Origin: Candidatus Rokuibacteriota bacterium
Lineage (GTDB): Bacteria > Methylomirabilota > Methylomirabilia > Rokubacteriales > CSP1-6
Assembly: GCA_030647435.1 (NCBI GenBank)
Contig: JAUSJX010000151.1
Location: 1-49,704, forward strand
Direction: 5' to 3'
DNA length: 49,704 nucleotides
In this document: piece after piece, positions 40,820 to 49,704 of the stretch
How the letters are laid out: each line of letters opens with the position of its first letter
How positions within the stretch are numbered: the first letter of the stretch is position 1
Notes under the pieces: generated by a model
What the model saw: only the letters and a program-made list of their open reading frames with translations
Told to the model about the DNA's origin: nothing
Database searches by the model: none
Made by a program: the position numbers and the translations under genes

Positions 40820-42162
40820 TTGCCCGCGGCAGCGGGCGGCGCGCCGGGCAACAGGACGCCGACGGTGCGGCGGCCGGTCTGGAAGTAGGCGCGGGCCGCG
40901 CGCTGGAGATCAGCCGCCGTCACGTGGCGGATCAAGGGCACGAAGCTCTCGCTGTTCCGCCACGAGCCCGCCAGCTCGAAGCGGGCGAGGCTCGCGGCCC
41001 GCGAGTAGACCGAGTCCTGGCGCCAGACGAAGCCCGACTCGATCTGGTTCTTGGCGCGCTCGAGCTCCTCCTCGGGCACGGTCTCGCTCTTGACGCGCTC
41101 GATCTCGGCCATAATGGCCTGCTCGAGCACCTCGGGCGTCTGCCCGGGCAGCGGCGTGCCCGAGAACCAGAACAGGTTGGGGTCGTGCGAGAGGTAGGCG
41201 TAGTCGCCGCCAATGGAGAGCGCCAGCCTCCGCTCGTACACCAGCCTCCGGTACAGCCGCGAGGCCCGCCCCTCCTGAAGGATGGTCGACAGCAGCTCGA
41301 GAGCCGGGGCGTCCTTGGAGAGGTAGTTGGGGACGTGGAAGCCGATGTACACGATGGGCGCGCGCGCGTCCGCCTTGTAGACGACGACGCGGCGCTCGGC
41401 CAGCTGGGGCGGCTCGATCGCATCCATGGGCGGTGGCGCGGGGCCGCGCGGGATGCGGCCGAAGGTCTCGCGCGCCCGGGAGATCACGCGGCGCGAGTCT
41501 ACGTCGCCCGCCACCATGAGGAGAGCGTTGTCCGGCTGGTAGTGGCGGTTGTAGAAGGCGCGAAGCTCGGCTTGGCGGACGCGCAGGATGTCCTGCATCC
41601 ACCCGATCACGGGCCAGCCGTACGGGTGCGCCTTGTACGCGGCGGCGAGAAACTCTTCCGAGAGGTACCCGTCGGGGTCGTCCTCGGTGCGCGTGCGCCG
41701 CTCCTCCGCCACCACCTGCCGCTCCGAATCGATCTCCTTCGGGTCGAGCAGGAGGTTGCGCATGCGGTCGGCCTCGAGGCCCAGGACGAGGTCGACCCGG
41801 TCGGCGGCGATGTTGACGTAGTAGGACGTCACGTCGTGGGAGGTGAAGGCGTTGTCCTGCCCGCCGTTCCCCTCCACGATCCGCGCGAACTGGCCTTTCC
41901 CATGGGTCGGCGTCCCCTTGAACATCATGTGCTCGAGGAAGTGCGCGAGCCCGGTCGCCCCCGGGATCTCGTTTCGCGACCCAACCTTGTACCAGGTCTG
42001 GATGGTGGCGATGGGGCTCCGATGGTCCTCCAGGACCAGGATGCGAAGGCCGTTGTCGAGCACGACATCGGTGACGGGCGGCGCCTGCGCGGCGTGGGCG
42101 AGGGACACGGCCAGGCACGTCGCGGCGAGCGCGCAGGCCTTGAGCGCGTGTCGAAAGGGCAT
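40816..42162 (-). CDS. M16 zinc metallopeptidase
   Basis: A 448-residue exported peptidase. Signal peptide LKACALAATCLAVSLAHAA. Zinc motif HFLEH (about 73-77) in TGLAHFLEHMMFKGTP, with the downstream Glu ligand in SERQVVAEERRTRTEDDP (about 150). It lacks the R/Y-rich segment of its partner encoded at 36419, so active and structural subunits are separate. It starts the operon M16-HlyD-ATPase-permease-M16. It may process or clear a peptide moved by the exporter; that is inference. Two M16 genes side by side also occur in ordinary genomes without an exporter between them. Confidence 0.93.
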   Translation of the reverse strand: MPFRHALKACALAATCLAVSLAHAAQAPPVTDVVLDNGLRILVLEDHRSPIATIQTWYKVGSRNEIPGATGLAHFLEHMMFKGTPTHGKGQFARIVEGNGGQDNAFTSHDVTSYYVNIAADRVDLVLGLEADRMRNLLLDPKEIDSERQVVAEERRTRTEDDPDGYLSEEFLAAAYKAHPYGWPVIGWMQDILRVRQAELRAFYNRHYQPDNALLMVAGDVDSRRVISRARETFGRIPRGPAPPPMDAIEPPQLAERRVVVYKADARAPIVYIGFHVPNYLSKDAPALELLSTILQEGRASRLYRRLVYERRLALSIGGDYAYLSHDPNLFWFSGTPLPGQTPEVLEQAIMAEIERVKSETVPEEELERAKNQIESGFVWRQDSVYSRAASLARFELAGSWRNSESFVPLIRHVTAADLQRAARAYFQTGRRTVGVLLPGAPPAAAGK

Positions 42163-42238
42163 GGATCGATTATGCTACGGGCCCCTGCGCCCGGCAACCT
42201 TGGCGCCGGCCGTGCGAACCTTCACGCGGAGGTGTCCG

Positions 42239-42547
42239 ATGACCATCGTCTACCTCGCCCTGGCGGCGACGCTCGAGGTGTCGGGCGACTTCCTGATGCG
42301 CGTCGGACTGGGCGGACGGCGCTCCAGCCTGGTCGCGGGCGCTTGCGCCTTGGCCGCCTACGGCCTCCTCGTCAACCAGCCCGCGCTCGGTTTCGGCCGG
42401 ACGTTGGGCCTCTACATCGCGGTCTTCTTCGTCGTGAGCCAGGCCGTGGCCTTCTGGGTCGGCGGCGAGCGCCCGTCGCCGTCACTCTGGCTCGGCGGCG
42501 CCCTCATCGTCCTGGGCGGCCTGGTGATCCATTCCGGCCGGCCATAA
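42239..42547 (+). CDS. SMR/EamA-like small membrane protein
   Basis: A 102-residue protein with four membrane segments. Its first helix LALAATLEVSGDFLMRVGLGG resembles the SMR family, with Glu at the conserved position of EmrE Glu14. The last helix LGGALIVLGGLVIHSG has the SMR G-x-x-G pattern. Such proteins export cations or guanidinium as dimers. GGAGG lies 6 bases before ATG 42239. Divergent from the M16 operon and convergent with the glycosylase gene, with a repeat between. Confidence 0.8.
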   Translation: MTIVYLALAATLEVSGDFLMRVGLGGRRSSLVAGACALAAYGLLVNQPALGFGRTLGLYIAVFFVVSQAVAFWVGGERPSPSLWLGGALIVLGGLVIHSGRP

Positions 42548-42550
42548 GCG

Positions 42551-42595
42551 CTTCTCCCCCTCTCCCCCACTGGGGGAGAGGGTCAGGGTGAGGGG
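42551..42595. repeat. CCCTCTCC palindromic repeat, copy 3
   Basis: A perfect 11-bp stem CCCTCTCCCCC (42558-42568) and GGGGGAGAGGG (42572-42582) with loop ACT, followed by TCAGGGTGAGGGG. It separates convergent genes, can act as a terminator, and its end supplies the final codons of the glycosylase gene. Confidence 0.85.
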
Positions 42596-43305
42596 ACGCC
42601 TGCGAGGTGTTTCGCGGTGACAAATACCTGCCGCAGCATCGGGCGCGTGAGCCTGCCCGTGAAGGTGTTCTGCTGGCTCGGATGGAAGCTGCCCAGGAGC
42701 ACGGTGCCGTCGGGCATCGCCGAGCGGGCGCCGTGGCCGAAGCGCGGCAGCGGGCGGGGCAGCGGCAGCGCCGCGGCGCGCCGCGCGCGGAGATAGGCGT
42801 CCCACGCAATCTTGCCGAGGGCGACCACCACCCGCACGTCGCGGAGCAGCGCCAACTCTTCGAGCAGGTACGGCTGGCAGCGGAGCATCTCACCGGGCAG
42901 CGGCTTGTTTGCCGGCGGCGCGCAGCGGAGCGCGGCCGTGATGTAGGCGCCGCGGAGCGCGAGCCCGTCGCCGGCGTGGGTCGACGCCGGTTGATTGGCG
43001 AACCCCGACTCGTAGAGCGCGCGAAAGAGCCAGTCCCCGCTCCTGTCTCCCGTGAACATGCGCCCGGTGCGGTTGCCGCCGTGGGCGGCCGGTGCCAAAC
43101 CCACGATGAGGACGCACGCGCGAGGATCGCCGAAGGCCGGCAGCGGGCGCGCCCAGTAGGTCTGCCCGCGGTAGCGCCGCGGCGGGTCGGCCGCGGCCCC
43201 CTCGCGGTGCCTCACGAGCCGCGGGCAGAGCCGGCAGCGGACGATGCGCCGGGCCAGCGCGGCGAGCTTCCGCTCGTCCTCGGCGGTGACTTCGCGGCTA
43301 ATCAC
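42583..43305 (-). CDS. Uracil-DNA glycosylase, family 5 (UDGb)
   Basis: A 240-residue Fe-S glycosylase that removes uracil from DNA. Family 5 motif A is [19 protein letters not shown] (about 70-88), lacking the Asp/Asn water activator of families 1 and 4. Four cluster cysteines are CRLC (24-27) and C-x14-C in [19 protein letters not shown]. Motif B region [13 protein letters not shown] ends the domain. The last residues (GVPSP) are read from the palindromic repeat. A repair enzyme suited to a high-GC genome. Confidence 0.93.
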   Translation of the reverse strand: MISREVTAEDERKLAALARRIVRCRLCPRLVRHREGAAADPPRRYRGQTYWARPLPAFGDPRACVLIVGLAPAAHGGNRTGRMFTGDRSGDWLFRALYESGFANQPASTHAGDGLALRGAYITAALRCAPPANKPLPGEMLRCQPYLLEELALLRDVRVVVALGKIAWDAYLRARRAAALPLPRPLPRFGHGARSAMPDGTVLLGSFHPSQQNTFTGRLTRPMLRQVFVTAKHLAGVPSP

Positions 43306-43319
43306 GGAAGCGCCCGCGG

Positions 43320-44495
43320 TTAATAGCTCGACGAGGGTCCAAAGATGCGTTGCGCCTCGATGGGCTCCGTGATGTTCTTGAGACGCACGGCACCGACAGG
43401 TTCAAGGCGGTAGCGGTCGCCGAGGCGCAGCACCGTTTCGGGCCCCGCCACGATCTGGCCGTCCTGCGCCAGGCCCGCCAGGCGGGCGGCCACCGCGGTG
43501 ACGAGCCCGGTCGCCGTGAAAGTCCAGCGCGTCCCGCGCCGCCCATCGAAGTGGGTCGACCCCACGTATGCGACGCCCGAGTTGATCCCGATGTGGATGG
43601 CGAGCGGCGTCTCCACCTCCGTATGGTTGAGCGCCTCGGTGAGCGCCAGCAGCATGAGCGCCGCGTCCACGGCATGGGTCGCGTGCTCCTGCGGCCCACC
43701 GTGTTGAAAGATGACCATGAGGCCGTCGCCCGCCGTCTCGTTGACGTCGCCGCCCGCCTCGGTCAGCCGGTCGAAGAAGCCCGAGAAGTAGCGCTCAACC
43801 AGGGCGTTCAGCGCGTGGGCGGGCAGGCGCTCGGCCAGCCGCGTGTAGCCGCTGATGTCCACGAAGAGGACCGTCACGTCGCGCTCGACCTTTGCGAGGT
43901 CCGACGCCTCCAGATTCGCCATGACCAGGCGTTTGACGGTTTCCGGAACGTAGTTCGAGAAGTGGTCTCGGGCGCGCTGCAGATCGCGGACCTTCTGGTC
44001 AATGGCGTGCTTGCGGGTGAGCGCGCTGTGGATCCGGGTGACCAGCTCGTGGTGGTGGAAGGGCTTGGTCACCACGTCGTCGACACCGCTCTCGAATGCG
44101 CGCACCCGGCTTTCCACGTCGGTGAGCGCCGTCACCATGAGAATCGGGAGCAAGCGTGTCGCCTCCCGCAGCCTGAGCGCCTGACACACGGCCACGCCGT
44201 CCATCACGGGCATCACGCAGTCGAGGAGGATCAGATCGGGTTGCTGGGCGGTGACGCGCTCGAGGGCTTCCCGGCCATCCCGCGCGCTCGAGACCTCGTA
44301 CCCCAGCCCCTCGAGGGCCTCGCACAGGTAGGCCACGATCTCCGGCTCGTCGTCCACCACGAGCACGCGCGACCGAGCCCCGCGGCGCGCGGCGGTCTCG
44401 GGCATGGCCCGGTCCGCCCGCTCCGAGGGATCGCCGAGCTCGCTCGCCATTCCATAGTCCCCGGCTGTGATGGAGACCCACTCGGCCTTGTACAT
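43320..44495 (-). CDS. Response regulator with class III adenylate/guanylate cyclase domain
   Basis: A 391-residue fusion. The receiver domain (about 42-160) carries VVDDEP, phospho-Asp in [13 protein letters not shown] and Lys in VVTKPF. A helical linker (about 165-200) includes [13 protein letters not shown]. The cyclase domain (about 208-385) has metal Asp in [14 protein letters not shown] and AGDGLMVIF. The purine-contacting Lys position is Glu (NETAGDG) and the Asn of VN-x-A-x-R-L is Thr (LVTAVAARL), so ATP cyclase activity is uncertain and substrate choice may be altered. GGAGGAAGGGG lies before ATG 44495. First of the signalling block with no paired kinase identified by position. Confidence 0.9.
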   Translation of the reverse strand: MYKAEWVSITAGDYGMASELGDPSERADRAMPETAARRGARSRVLVVDDEPEIVAYLCEALEGLGYEVSSARDGREALERVTAQQPDLILLDCVMPVMDGVAVCQALRLREATRLLPILMVTALTDVESRVRAFESGVDDVVTKPFHHHELVTRIHSALTRKHAIDQKVRDLQRARDHFSNYVPETVKRLVMANLEASDLAKVERDVTVLFVDISGYTRLAERLPAHALNALVERYFSGFFDRLTEAGGDVNETAGDGLMVIFQHGGPQEHATHAVDAALMLLALTEALNHTEVETPLAIHIGINSGVAYVGSTHFDGRRGTRWTFTATGLVTAVAARLAGLAQDGQIVAGPETVLRLGDRYRLEPVGAVRLKNITEPIEAQRIFGPSSSY

Positions 44496-44571
44496 TACCC
44501 CTTCCTCCTCCCCGGAGACGCCACCGACGTGTCGCTCGCATCGGGGGTCGCGCGACCCGCTCGATGCAAGT

Positions 44572-45375
44572 CTACTTCGAGTCGGGGTCGATGCGGTCCA
44601 TCAGCAGGTGGACCTCGAGAACGGAGTCGAGGTACTTGAGGCTGAAGGGCTTGGTGATGTAGTCGGAGGCGCCACGGCCCAGCGCCGTCCGCGCCGACTC
44701 GATCTCCTCGATGGCCGTGACCATGATCACGCACGTCTCCGGCGCCATAGCTTTGACGCGGCGGAGCGTCTCCATGCCGCCGATGCCGGCCATCATGAGG
44801 TCGAGCAGCACGATGTGCGGCCGGTACTCCGGCATCCGCGCCATTGCCTCCTCGCCGTCGGCCGCCTCGAGCACATCGTAGCCCTTCTCCTGGAGGTGCT
44901 CGGACAGCATCTTCCGCAACTCGAGCTCGTCGTCCACCACCAGCACGCGGGCGCGGATGGGGCGAGGTCGGTGGGAGCCGTGCCCGGCGGCGAGGGCGGC
45001 GGGCGCCATGACGCCTACGCGCGCGAGCGCGTCCGAGAGCTTCGCCAAGTCCAGCGGCTTGGCGATCGCGGCGTCCACAGAGAGGCCGGCCTCGGTCACG
45101 AGGTCGAGCGCGTTGCCCATCCCGCTCACGAGGATCACGGCGATGCCCGGGTTGAGCGCCTTGATGCGGGCGAGGGCCCCGATGCCGCCCAGGCGGGGCA
45201 TGAAGAGATCCATCACGACCGCGCGGGGCATCCACTGCTTGGCCTGCAAAAAGGCCTCGACGCCGTTGGTGGCGGTGAGGACCACGAATCCCTGTAGGCC
45301 GAAGTACTCCTTGAGCAGATCCAACACCTCTGGCTCGTCGTCCACGCAGAGGATAGTCGCCGGCTGAAGCTCCAT
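44572..45375 (-). CDS. Tandem two-receiver response regulator
   Basis: A 267-residue protein made of two CheY-like receivers: the first (about 8-120) has CVDDEP, phospho-Asp in AVVMDLFMPRLGG and Lys in AIAKPL; the second (about 145-262) has VVDDEL, phospho-Asp in IVLLDLMMAGIGG and Lys in YITKPF. There is no output domain, so it likely relays phosphate. The second receiver lacks Glu at the EP motif (DDEL). ATG 45375 has AGGAG 8 bases upstream. A sigma-54-like promoter lies about 60 bases upstream. Confidence 0.9.
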   Translation of the reverse strand: MELQPATILCVDDEPEVLDLLKEYFGLQGFVVLTATNGVEAFLQAKQWMPRAVVMDLFMPRLGGIGALARIKALNPGIAVILVSGMGNALDLVTEAGLSVDAAIAKPLDLAKLSDALARVGVMAPAALAAGHGSHRPRPIRARVLVVDDELELRKMLSEHLQEKGYDVLEAADGEEAMARMPEYRPHIVLLDLMMAGIGGMETLRRVKAMAPETCVIMVTAIEEIESARTALGRGASDYITKPFSLKYLDSVLEVHLLMDRIDPDSK

Positions 45376-45785
45376 CCCAAGGCTCCTCTCTTCCCGCTCG
45401 TCGGCTCGGGCCAGCACTACTTCCAATGGTTACCGAAGCAGACCTCGTGCCAAAAGGGGGTGCCCTGCAAGTATCCGATTCTTCGGGAAATCGTGTGGCG
45501 TGCTCAGGTATCCGTTCAACTTCCGCCACGAAAGGGCGGCCGGTGGCGTCGAGGTTTGTCACCGCCATCCGTGACGGCCGCCACGGCTGCGTCAGAGGTG
45601 ACGTCAAGAGGTGTGTAAACGGGCCAGACGGCGGCCCTCCCGTTCTGCTTCTCTGCCCAAGGCTCCCAGCCAGGGCCACGTCGCGGAGGGGTGTCCACGG
45701 GTCACCGTTCCGCAGTGTCTGGAATCCAGCACCACCGTGGGCCGATCAAGGCCAGCGCCGGACACGGCGGCGATGATCGTCCTCC
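45376..45785. other. Intergenic region, 410 bases
   Basis: Between the hybrid kinase stop and the two-receiver gene start, both on the minus strand. Apart from the sigma-54-like element near 45436-45453 I see no gene. Short open frames on both strands lack family resemblance and ribosome sites. Confidence 0.6.
45436..45453 (-). promoter_or_regulatory. Candidate sigma-54 promoter (-24/-12)
   Basis: On the minus strand TTGGCACG, four bases, then CTGCTT. GG at -24 and GC at -12 are in the required phase, and only one base differs from the usual YTGGCACGrNNNTTGCW. Transcription would start near 45426, about 50 bases before ATG 45375. Confidence 0.5.
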
Positions 45786-48700
45786 TCAGCGAGACGGAGA
45801 AGGCGGCGCGGCGCCGCGCCCATCCGGGGCCCCAGCGGGTCCCGGAGGGAGGACCTGCGCCATCGCGCGGCGGAGTTGCTCGGGAACGAACGGCTTCACG
45901 ACGTATGGACGTCCGCTGCTCCGGAGGAACTCCCCGAGGACAGGATCGAGCGTATCCCCGGTCAGAAAGATCAGGCGCGCGCACGCCGCAGGCTGGCGTT
46001 GCTCCAGCGCCCGGTAGAACGCGATGCCGTCGAGATCGGGCATCCGGATGTCGCTCACAATGACGTCGTACGAGCGCGCCGCGAGACGCTCGAGGGCGGC
46101 CCGGCCGCTCGTGACCGTCTCGACCGTATGATGGTCGCCGGCGAGCACCTCGGCCACCAGGCTCGCGACCTCCGGCTCGTCGTCCGCGACGAGGATCCTG
46201 CACGGCGGGATCGGCGACGGCGCCCCGGGCGCCTCTGGCCCCGACGCTGGCTCGGGCGCCGGCTGGGCGGGCAGCTCGACCACGAACCGGGCGCCGCGCC
46301 CGGGGCGGCCGTCGACCCGGAGCGCGCCGCCGTGCTCCTCCGTGATCCCGCGGCAAAGGGCGAGGCCCAATCCCGTGCCCTGCCCGATCGGCTTGGTCGT
46401 GAAGAAGGGTTCGAAGATGCGGCGTTCGATGTCGGGCGGGATCCCGGGCCCGGTATCCTCGACCGCAAGGCTGACGAGCCCGCGCGGGGCCTCGTGGCGG
46501 GTCGTCACGGTGATCCGGCGCGTCTCGGCGCCGCGGACCGCGTGGTGGGCATTCGAGACGAGATTGATGATGACCTGCCCGAGCTGGTGGGCGTCCGCTT
46601 GGAATTCGGGGAGGTCCTCGGCCAACTCCAGACGGAGCTCCACGCCGTCGACCCGCAGGGGGTACGCGAGGATTTCCACGGCATCCCGGACGATCAGGTT
46701 CAGGGAGCTGGGCTCGCGCTCGGGGAAATGCTGGCGGGCCACGGCGAGGAAGTTCTTGACGATGCGCGCGCACCGCGCGGCGGCCTCCTCGATCTGAGTG
46801 GTGTGCCGGGCCAGCGCCTCGTCGCGGACCTGGGCTCGCAGCAGCGCGGCTCGCCCGACGACCACGGACAGTGGGTTGTTGAGCTCGTGGGCGACGCCCG
46901 CGAGGAGCGTGCTCATCGCCGCCAACTTCTCGTTCTGCGCGGCGAGTTCGTGCTGCCGCCGACTCTCCTCCTCCGCCCGCTTGCGCTCGGTGATGTCCTC
47001 GGAGAAGAGCATCAGGGCGGCCTGGCCGTTCCATGTCGTGGTGGCGAAAGTGCCTTCAACCGCAATCGCCCGCCCGTCCTTGGCCAGCACCATGTACTCA
47101 GCCGTCTCCAGCCCGGCCTCGCCGGCGAGACGGCGCCGGTACTTCTCAAGCATCGTGGCCCGATAATCCGGATGTACCAAGTCAACGATGGAAAACTGCG
47201 CGAGCTCCTCGACGGTGTAGCCCAGCAGCCGCGCAGCTTGGCGGTTGGCGAATACGCGGCATTCATCCTGAATGACCGCGATGCCGAAAGGCGCGTTGTC
47301 GGCGATGGCGCGCAGGCTCGCTTCGCTCTGCCGCACTGCCTCCTCCGCACGTTTGCGCTCGGTGACGTCGTCCATGAGGGCCAGCACGTGGGCGGTGCCA
47401 TCCTCAGTCGGCAGGACGGAGGTGGAAATGCTCACCAGCCGTGTGGTGCCGTCGGCGCGCGTGATGTCCCACTCCTCGTGGTGCAGGTTCTTGCCCTCGC
47501 GCACCTGGCCCATCCGCGCCGCGGCGCGCGCTCGGACCTCCGGGTCGGGATAGACGGTCTGATACCACCCGAGCCGGTTGATCTCCTCCATGGTGTAGCC
47601 GGTGATTCCCGTCATCCGGTCGTTCCAGAGGGTGAAGGCAACGTGGGGCGGCTCCGGAATCTCGTGCCGGACGCTCAGACCTTCTGCCGCGCTCCGGATG
47701 ATGGCGCTCTTGAACGCCTCCTCGGCGCGCAGCGCCTGCGCGACCCGCTGCTGCTCGGTGACGTCAACCAAGATGACCAACAGGAGGTCTTCATCTCCTG
47801 CCCGGAAGACCGTACAGCGTCCCATGACCCATGGGTCCTTGCCGAACGTGGTGTGGATCTGGAACTCGGATGCCTGCGGTTGTCGTGTGGTGATGGCTCG
47901 TTCTGCGAGGTCCATCAGGCCGGAGGCCTTCCACGAGTCCAGCGTGCGGAAGTTCTGGCTCTTGAGCTGCTCAGCCGTCGCACCGGCGATCGCGGCCGCC
48001 GTGTCATTGCAGGAGACGCATTCGCCGGTCAGTCTGTACGTCACGATCCCGACAGGTGCCGCCGTGACGAGGGTCGTATGGAAGGCCAGCGCCTCGGCCA
48101 GCGCTTGCTCTGCTTTCTTGCGCTCGGTGATGTCGCGGGCGACGGTGGACAGGAATTCGACCCGGCCATCGGGCGCCTTGTGGGCGAGAATGATCTGCGA
48201 GACTGGAATGAGTCTTCCGCTGCGACTCAGAAAGGCCGTCTCCCCCTTCCAGACGCCTTCGCGCAGGGCGGTCGAAATGCCCTCCTTCAGCACGAGGTCG
48301 GCGGCCCACGGAGGGTGGCTTCCGGCGAACGTGACGAGGGACGGACCGAGATCGTCCGGGACGTCCAGCATGCGGCGGGCCGCGGCGTTCAGAGAGAGGA
48401 CCCGCCCCTGCGGGTCGGCCATGGCGACGAAATCAGGACTCGCCTCCAGAACCGCGGCCAGCCGGGCTCGAGACCGTTCCGCGTCCTTGGCCGCCGTGAC
48501 GTCTCGCTTGATGGCGATGAAGTGCGTGATCGCGCCCTCGTCCCCCTGCACCGGGGTTATCGTCATCGCCTCGGTCGCCAGCCGGCCGTCCTTGTATCGG
48601 TTGACGATCTCACCCCGCCAGACGGCGCCCGCCAGGATGGTGTCCCACAGCCGCCGATAGAACTCGGGCTCGTGCTGCCCCGATTGGAGTCGGCGCGGGG

Positions 48701-49268
48701 ATCGCCCCACCACCTCTTCCGGCGCGTACCCGGTCAGGGCGCTGAACGCTCGGTTTACCCACTGGATCGTGCCGTCGCGGTCGGTGATGAGGATGGCGTC
48801 GGCGGCCGCCTCCAGCGCCGCACTCTGCACCCGGTTGAGGGAGGCCCTCTCGGTCTGGAGTACGCGGTGCAAGCGGCGGGTCTCGAGCAGGTTCCGCGCA
48901 CGCAGAAGGAGCTCGAGCCGATCGACCGGCTGGGTCAGAAAGTCATTCGCCCCGGCCGCCAGGGTGCGCCGACGGGCCTCCGGGGTCGCCTCGCCGGCCA
49001 CCACGAGGATCGGCAGGTAGGTCCGCGCTGGGCGCTGGTGGCGGAGGTCCTCGATGACCTGGACGCCCTCTCGATGCGGCATCCGCAGATCGAGGCACAG
49101 GAGATCCGGCTGGAGCTCCGCCACCAGGGTCAGGACCGCCCGCAGGTCCGTGGTGTTCCTGATATTGACATACCCGGCGTCCCGGAGAAGTCCCTCCAGC
49201 AGCAAGGGGGGGCTCGATTCGTCGGCGACGATCAGGATCTTGGCCCAGCCGGCAGGATCCGTGTTCAT
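45786..49268 (-). CDS. Multi-PAS hybrid sensor histidine kinase
   Basis: A 1160-residue cytoplasmic sensor with no membrane segment. Order: N-terminal receiver (about 10-130, phospho-Asp in LLCLDLRMP); five PAS/PAC sensor units (about 145-270, 270-395, 395-515, 520-650, 655-785), each ending in a DVTERK-like helix; HisKA domain with phospho-His in GVAHELNNPL (about 815); HATPase with N box NLVSNAHHAV, G1 VEDTGPGIPP and G2 GQGTGLGLALC; then a C-terminal receiver (about 1025-1140, phospho-Asp in VIVSDIRMPDLDG). It lies upstream of the two-receiver regulator, its likely partner. The ligands of the PAS units cannot be read from sequence. Confidence 0.95.
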   Translation of the reverse strand: MNTDPAGWAKILIVADESSPPLLLEGLLRDAGYVNIRNTTDLRAVLTLVAELQPDLLCLDLRMPHREGVQVIEDLRHQRPARTYLPILVVAGEATPEARRRTLAAGANDFLTQPVDRLELLLRARNLLETRRLHRVLQTERASLNRVQSAALEAAADAILITDRDGTIQWVNRAFSALTGYAPEEVVGRSPRRLQSGQHEPEFYRRLWDTILAGAVWRGEIVNRYKDGRLATEAMTITPVQGDEGAITHFIAIKRDVTAAKDAERSRARLAAVLEASPDFVAMADPQGRVLSLNAAARRMLDVPDDLGPSLVTFAGSHPPWAADLVLKEGISTALREGVWKGETAFLSRSGRLIPVSQIILAHKAPDGRVEFLSTVARDITERKKAEQALAEALAFHTTLVTAAPVGIVTYRLTGECVSCNDTAAAIAGATAEQLKSQNFRTLDSWKASGLMDLAERAITTRQPQASEFQIHTTFGKDPWVMGRCTVFRAGDEDLLLVILVDVTEQQRVAQALRAEEAFKSAIIRSAAEGLSVRHEIPEPPHVAFTLWNDRMTGITGYTMEEINRLGWYQTVYPDPEVRARAAARMGQVREGKNLHHEEWDITRADGTTRLVSISTSVLPTEDGTAHVLALMDDVTERKRAEEAVRQSEASLRAIADNAPFGIAVIQDECRVFANRQAARLLGYTVEELAQFSIVDLVHPDYRATMLEKYRRRLAGEAGLETAEYMVLAKDGRAIAVEGTFATTTWNGQAALMLFSEDITERKRAEEESRRQHELAAQNEKLAAMSTLLAGVAHELNNPLSVVVGRAALLRAQVRDEALARHTTQIEEAAARCARIVKNFLAVARQHFPEREPSSLNLIVRDAVEILAYPLRVDGVELRLELAEDLPEFQADAHQLGQVIINLVSNAHHAVRGAETRRITVTTRHEAPRGLVSLAVEDTGPGIPPDIERRIFEPFFTTKPIGQGTGLGLALCRGITEEHGGALRVDGRPGRGARFVVELPAQPAPEPASGPEAPGAPSPIPPCRILVADDEPEVASLVAEVLAGDHHTVETVTSGRAALERLAARSYDVIVSDIRMPDLDGIAFYRALEQRQPAACARLIFLTGDTLDPVLGEFLRSSGRPYVVKPFVPEQLRRAMAQVLPPGPAGAPDGRGAAPPSPSR

Positions 49269-49422
49269 GCGCAGGTCTCTCCGAGTCTCTCGTCAAGCCA
49301 CGCGTGTTCCCGCTGGGTCAGCGCGTCCGCCATCTCATCGAAGGCGCGCCATTTCACCCAGTAGCCCCGGCTTCGTGATCGACGAGAAGTGATCCCTTCC
49401 TCCCTTGACCCCACGTGGGCCG

Positions 49423-49704
49423 TCAGGGGACCGAAGGCGGAGATCCCGCGCCGCGGGCCGGTGAGCGGGCGTCCAGGGTCTCCCGGACCTTCCGCGCGAG
49501 TCTCATCGGCGTGAACGGCTTCCTGAGGAAGGCCAAGTCTCCCTGGAGGACGCCGGAGCGGAGGATGACATCGTCGGTGTGTCCCGACATGTACAGAACC
49601 CTCATCTCGGGCCGCCGCGCGGCGGACAGATGCTCGGCCAGCTTCCGCCCGCCCATCCCCGGCATCACGACATCGGTCAGCAGGAGATGGATGGGCCCGG
49701 GGTG
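49423..49704 (-). CDS. Receiver domain, C-terminal part (runs off the window)
   Basis: The minus-strand frame is open to the window edge and encodes 93 residues: LLLTDVVMPGMGGRKLAEHL with the phospho-Asp, VLYMSGHTDDV, and FLRKPFTP with the conserved Lys. The wording is typical of the last receiver of a hybrid histidine kinase. The rest of that protein lies beyond 49704. It is 154 bases upstream of the PAS kinase on the same strand. The gap shows nothing. Confidence 0.88.
   Translation of the reverse strand, partial: HPGPIHLLLTDVVMPGMGGRKLAEHLSAARRPEMRVLYMSGHTDDVILRSGVLQGDLAFLRKPFTPMRLARKVRETLDARSPARGAGSPPSVP

Noticed and set aside
14883-42595. The CCCTCTCC hairpins as a CRISPR array
   Set aside because: The copies are kilobases apart with no spacers and no cas genes; they are dispersed palindromic repeats.
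45876-49364. 1162-codon open frame on the plus strand opposite the hybrid kinase
   Set aside because: It mirrors the kinase codon by codon in a GC-rich genome, has Arg/Gly/Asp-rich low-complexity translation and no recognisable domain.

Overview
The window looks like a chromosomal piece of a very high-GC, Gram-negative, metabolically versatile bacterium. It has a complete futalosine menaquinone gene set (mqnE, mqnC, mqnD), CaiB-type CoA-transferases, MmgE/PrpD and MaoC enzymes, an AsmA protein, lipoproteins and many GC-rich palindromic repeats. This mix fits Candidatus Rokubacteria/Methylomirabilota. That assignment is inference from gene content and base composition; the window has no rRNA. 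Two stretches, about 1-1740 and about 34350-36400, are visibly less GC-rich than the rest.

Layout. 1-2784 is a junk zone: a lower-GC membrane/NHL protein lacking a normal start, a PIN-domain fragment, a groEL 3' fragment and two copies of a short diverged motif at the break points. 2774-9841 is one minus-strand run that reads from two small paralogous hydrophobic proteins into two ArsA/Get3-type ATPases, two MaoC hot-dog proteins, an MGDG-synthase-like glycosyltransferase, a polysaccharide deacetylase and ilvD. 9923-12223 (minus) holds cstA preceded by a thioredoxin-fold gene with an in-frame TGA in a U-x-x-C motif and a well-placed hairpin, a probable selenoprotein. 12322-15756 holds the menaquinone genes behind a near-consensus promoter. 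15803-21850 (minus) holds a PHP protein, a secreted protein and a catabolic trio (double CoA-transferase, MmgE/PrpD, MaoC). 21907-25961 (plus) holds a lipoprotein, a degenerate GGDEF protein, FKBP, a His-rich membrane protein and an SDR, with tRNA-Val(CAC) on the minus strand. 26001-26122 is a multi-helix palindromic element. 26202-29317 (minus) holds a barstar-like protein, a DapF homologue with both catalytic cysteines replaced by serine, a GT2 and citrate synthase. 29434-36377 holds a methyltransferase, AsmA, quinone oxidoreductase, thioredoxin-like protein, a broken slp, a membrane protein and a periplasmic hydrolase. 36419-42162 (minus) is an ABC-2/HlyD exporter bracketed by an active and an inactive M16 peptidase. 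42239-49704 holds an SMR-like protein, a family-5 uracil-DNA glycosylase and a signalling block (receiver-cyclase, double receiver, giant PAS hybrid kinase, another receiver).

The best candidates for something undescribed are: (1) the paired ATPase/paired small-protein module at 7205-9841, where the two ATPases carry complementary switch-motif losses; (2) the candidate selenoprotein upstream of cstA; (3) the peptidase-bracketed exporter; (4) the folded intergenic element at 26001-26122. CDS starts were chosen by ribosome binding site, gene overlap and family homology, so several differ from the longest open frame.
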